Under the pieces are notes generated by a model. That model had not been told where the DNA came from. It saw only the letters and a program-made list of their open reading frames with translations, and ran no database searches. Shown here piece by piece: positions 6,414-8,298 of a stretch of 8,298 nucleotides of DNA; position 1 is the stretch's first letter; every line of letters starts with the position of its first letter. This DNA comes from an uncultured Alphaproteobacteria bacterium. Its GTDB lineage: Bacteria; Pseudomonadota; Alphaproteobacteria; Reyranellales; Reyranellaceae. The stretch covers positions 1-8,298 of the forward strand of contig CAIYWM010000023.1 of assembly GCA_903929895.1 (NCBI GenBank), given 5' to 3'. Position numbers and translations under genes: made by a program.

Positions 6414-7559
6414 ATGGCCGCCGCCTCCGTTCGCGACATCCGTCTCGACCTGTTCCGCGGGCTCGCTCTGTGGTTCATCTTCCTCGACCACATTCCGACC
6501 AACATCGTGAGCTGGCTGACCGTCCGCAACTACGGCTTCAGCGACGCGACCGAGATCTTTGTCTTCATCTCTGGTTACACCGCCGTCATCGCCTACAGCC
6601 GCATGCTGGACGAGGAGGGCTGGCCGCGCACCGCCGCGCGCATCTATCGCCGCGTCTGGCAGCTCTATGTCGCCCATATCCTTCTGTTCGTGGCCTTCTC
6701 GGCGCAGATCGCCTGGGTCTCGATCGCCCGCGATACGCCGGCCCTGATCGAGGAGATGCAGCTAATGGGCCTCGGCGATAACCCCTATCGGGCCATCCTC
6801 GAGGCCGCCCTGCTCAAGTTCCGGCCGGTCAATCTCGACGTGCTGCCGCTCTATATCGTGCTGCTGGCCGCTTTCCCGCTGGTCCTGCCGGTGGTGGTGC
6901 GCTGGCCGTGGGTCGTGATCGCGGTTTCGATCGCCCTGTATGTCGCGACCTGCCGTTTGAACTGGAGCCTGCCGGCCTATCCCGACGAGAAGGTCTGGTA
7001 CTTCAACCCCATGGCATGGCAGGTCGTGTTTCATGTCGGGGCAGCCTGCGCCGTGTTCGGTCCCGGGCTTTCCCGCCTCGACCGGTTCCGCGGTCCACTG
7101 ACGGTGCTGGCGATCGCGTTCATCCTGTTTGCGGCTTTTATCGCCCTGTCCTGGCACTACAATCCGCTGGAAAGGCTGGTCCCGACCTGGGTGGCACGGA
7201 TCATCTATCCGATCGACAAGACCAACATCGACATCCTGCGGTTCCTGCATTTCCTGGCCATCGCCTGGCTGGTCCGGATCGCCGTACCGATCGACGCCCC
7301 CGGTCTCAAATGGCGGATCTGGGAGCCACTTCGCAGATGCGGTGAAGCTTCATTGGTTATATTCTGCATTGGCACTTTCTTGGCGCTCAGCGGCCAGGTG
7401 ATCGTAAGCCAGCATGAAGATTCGATCTTGTCGCAGATTGTCGTGAGCCTCCTCGGCATCGCCATCATGTGCGTGGCCGCCTACACCGCCGCCTGGTTCA
7501 AGCGCGGCAATGTGCGTGCGCCGGCTCGTATGCGGGCGGCAACCGGGGCGCCCCGATGA
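6414..7559 (+). CDS. OpgC-like integral membrane acyltransferase
   Basis: This 381-residue inner-membrane protein belongs to the OpgC family, relatives of the acyltransferase-3 proteins. OpgC itself adds succinyl groups to osmoregulated periplasmic glucans. Family landmarks are RDIRLDLFRGLALWFIFLDHIP (about 7-28), TVRNYGFSDATEIFVFISGY (36-55) and the late DKTNIDILRFLHFLAIAW (268-285). About ten hydrophobic segments can be picked out, near residues 16-34, 44-61, 83-104, 142-162, 164-180, 201-219, 228-247, 274-293, 309-331 and 338-362. The tail is basic. ATG 6414 puts the conserved RDIRLD motif at the N-terminus; the open frame reaching back to 6294 overlaps the hydrolase gene and is not family-like. 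The Shine-Dalgarno is weak. The stop overlaps the next gene's start as ATGA, indicating one operon and translational coupling with the SGNH hydrolase. The acyl donor and acceptor glycan are unknown; a glucan role is inferred from the family only. Confidence 0.9.
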   Translation: MAAASVRDIRLDLFRGLALWFIFLDHIPTNIVSWLTVRNYGFSDATEIFVFISGYTAVIAYSRMLDEEGWPRTAARIYRRVWQLYVAHILLFVAFSAQIAWVSIARDTPALIEEMQLMGLGDNPYRAILEAALLKFRPVNLDVLPLYIVLLAAFPLVLPVVVRWPWVVIAVSIALYVATCRLNWSLPAYPDEKVWYFNPMAWQVVFHVGAACAVFGPGLSRLDRFRGPLTVLAIAFILFAAFIALSWHYNPLERLVPTWVARIIYPIDKTNIDILRFLHFLAIAWLVRIAVPIDAPGLKWRIWEPLRRCGEASLVIFCIGTFLALSGQVIVSQHEDSILSQIVVSLLGIAIMCVAAYTAAWFKRGNVRAPARMRAATGAPR

Positions 7560-8296
7560 GCCGGCTGATCGCCTTTCTGGTCGCGACCCTTCTGTTCGCG
7601 GCGGGAGGAACGGCGCACGCGAAGTCCATGACCCTGTGCCGTGCCACGCCCGCCCTGCTCGCGCTGGGGACGAACCTGCCGGTTGCACGCAAGGCGATCG
7701 CCGAGCGCAAGCAGCTCCGCATCATCGCTCTGGGTTCGTCAACGACTGCTGGATATGGCGTGTCGAATCCGGCCTTCGCCTATCCCACGCAGCTCCGCAT
7801 CGGCCTGGAGAAGGCCCTGCCCGGCATCGACATCGAGGTGATCAACCGCGGGATCGGCGGCCAGGACGTCGAGGAGATGGCCGCCCGCATGCAGGTCGAG
7901 TTACAGGAAAACCCGGCCTCGCTGGTCATCTGGCAGACCGGCACCAACGCCGCCATCCGTCACATGCCGCTCGACAAGTTCGACAGCACGCTGCGCGGCG
8001 GCCTGAGGCTCGGCAAGTCGCTGGGCGCGGACTTCGTCCTGATGAACCTGCAATACGTGCCGGCGGTCGTCGCCGCGCCCGACAAGGAAGCCTACGAGAA
8101 GATCATGGCCGATGCGGCCAGGGACTATTCCGCCGGCCTGTTCCGACGCTACGATATCATGCGCGGCTGGTATGACGACGGGATGCCATACGCCCAGTTC
8201 GTCCAGCTCGACGGGCTTCATCTCAACGATTTTGGCCAGAAGTGCATCGGCAGGTTGCTGACACGTTCGATCGTGGATGCGCTGAAAGGTCCCTGA
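7556..8296 (+). CDS. Exported SGNH/GDSL-type hydrolase
   Basis: This 246-residue protein has a Sec-type signal peptide (MSRLIAFLVATLLFAAGGTAHA, cleavage near A22) and so is likely periplasmic. SGNH blocks are present: block I as ALGSSTTAGYG with Ser62 at the GDS nucleophile position (Asp replaced by Ser), block II Gly in RGIGGQD (98-104), block III as GTN (129-131, the oxyanion Asn), and block V as DGLH with D219 and H222. It is therefore predicted to be an active esterase or O-acyl transferase. The start is the ATG of an ATGA overlap with opgC. The frame open further upstream, to 7469, would bury the signal peptide inside opgC and is rejected. Coupling to a membrane acyltransferase suggests it deacylates, or completes acyl transfer to, an envelope glycan. 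Complete, with TGA two bases before the window end, so later operon members cannot be seen. Confidence 0.92.
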   Translation: MSRLIAFLVATLLFAAGGTAHAKSMTLCRATPALLALGTNLPVARKAIAERKQLRIIALGSSTTAGYGVSNPAFAYPTQLRIGLEKALPGIDIEVINRGIGGQDVEEMAARMQVELQENPASLVIWQTGTNAAIRHMPLDKFDSTLRGGLRLGKSLGADFVLMNLQYVPAVVAAPDKEAYEKIMADAARDYSAGLFRRYDIMRGWYDDGMPYAQFVQLDGLHLNDFGQKCIGRLLTRSIVDALKGP

Positions 8297-8298
8297 CA

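Noticed and set aside
7330..7450. Locally lower GC inside the OpgC gene as a sign of recombination
   Set aside because: The patch is short, keeps the frame and encodes expected membrane segments. It is within normal variation.

Overview
The window is high-GC (clearly above 60% by eye) bacterial chromosomal DNA. It looks like an ordinary accessory or catabolic stretch from a soil or freshwater alphaproteobacterium. A HyuB-type hydantoinase subunit, a TctC/Bug solute receptor, a family III CoA-transferase and an OpgC-type membrane acyltransferase together fit genera such as Reyranella or Bradyrhizobium. That placement is an inference from gene content; no rRNA or other taxonomic marker is present. 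There are no tRNA, rRNA, CRISPR, integrase, transposase or phage genes.

Layout, left to right: a probable terminator (16-33) closes a minus-strand hyuB-like gene (56-1849, GTG start). A 181-bp divergent gap follows, then a plus-strand patatin-like phospholipase (2031-3245). This converges, with only 3 bp between the stop codons, on a minus-strand Bug/TctC periplasmic receptor (3249-4229). Divergent from the receptor is a plus-strand family III (CaiB/BaiF) CoA-transferase (4296-5504) carrying an in-frame amber TAG at codon 51. A 112-bp imperfect inverted-repeat element (5512-5623) fills the gap to a minus-strand alpha/beta hydrolase (5641-6357). Last comes a plus-strand two-gene operon: an OpgC-like acyltransferase (6414-7559) and an exported SGNH hydrolase (7556-8296), overlapping by ATGA.

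How they may work together: the Bug receptor and the CoA-transferase share a divergent start region and could serve capture and CoA activation of an organic acid, but the CoA-transferase is interrupted as sequenced. The OpgC-SGNH pair looks like a split version of the fused acyltransferase-SGNH proteins that O-acylate envelope glycans. The hydantoinase B subunit has no HyuA partner on its upstream side, so its partner, if any, lies outside the window.

I see no wholly new system. The points most worth checking are the amber-interrupted CoA-transferase, whose reading frame is otherwise perfect, and the coupled OpgC-SGNH module.
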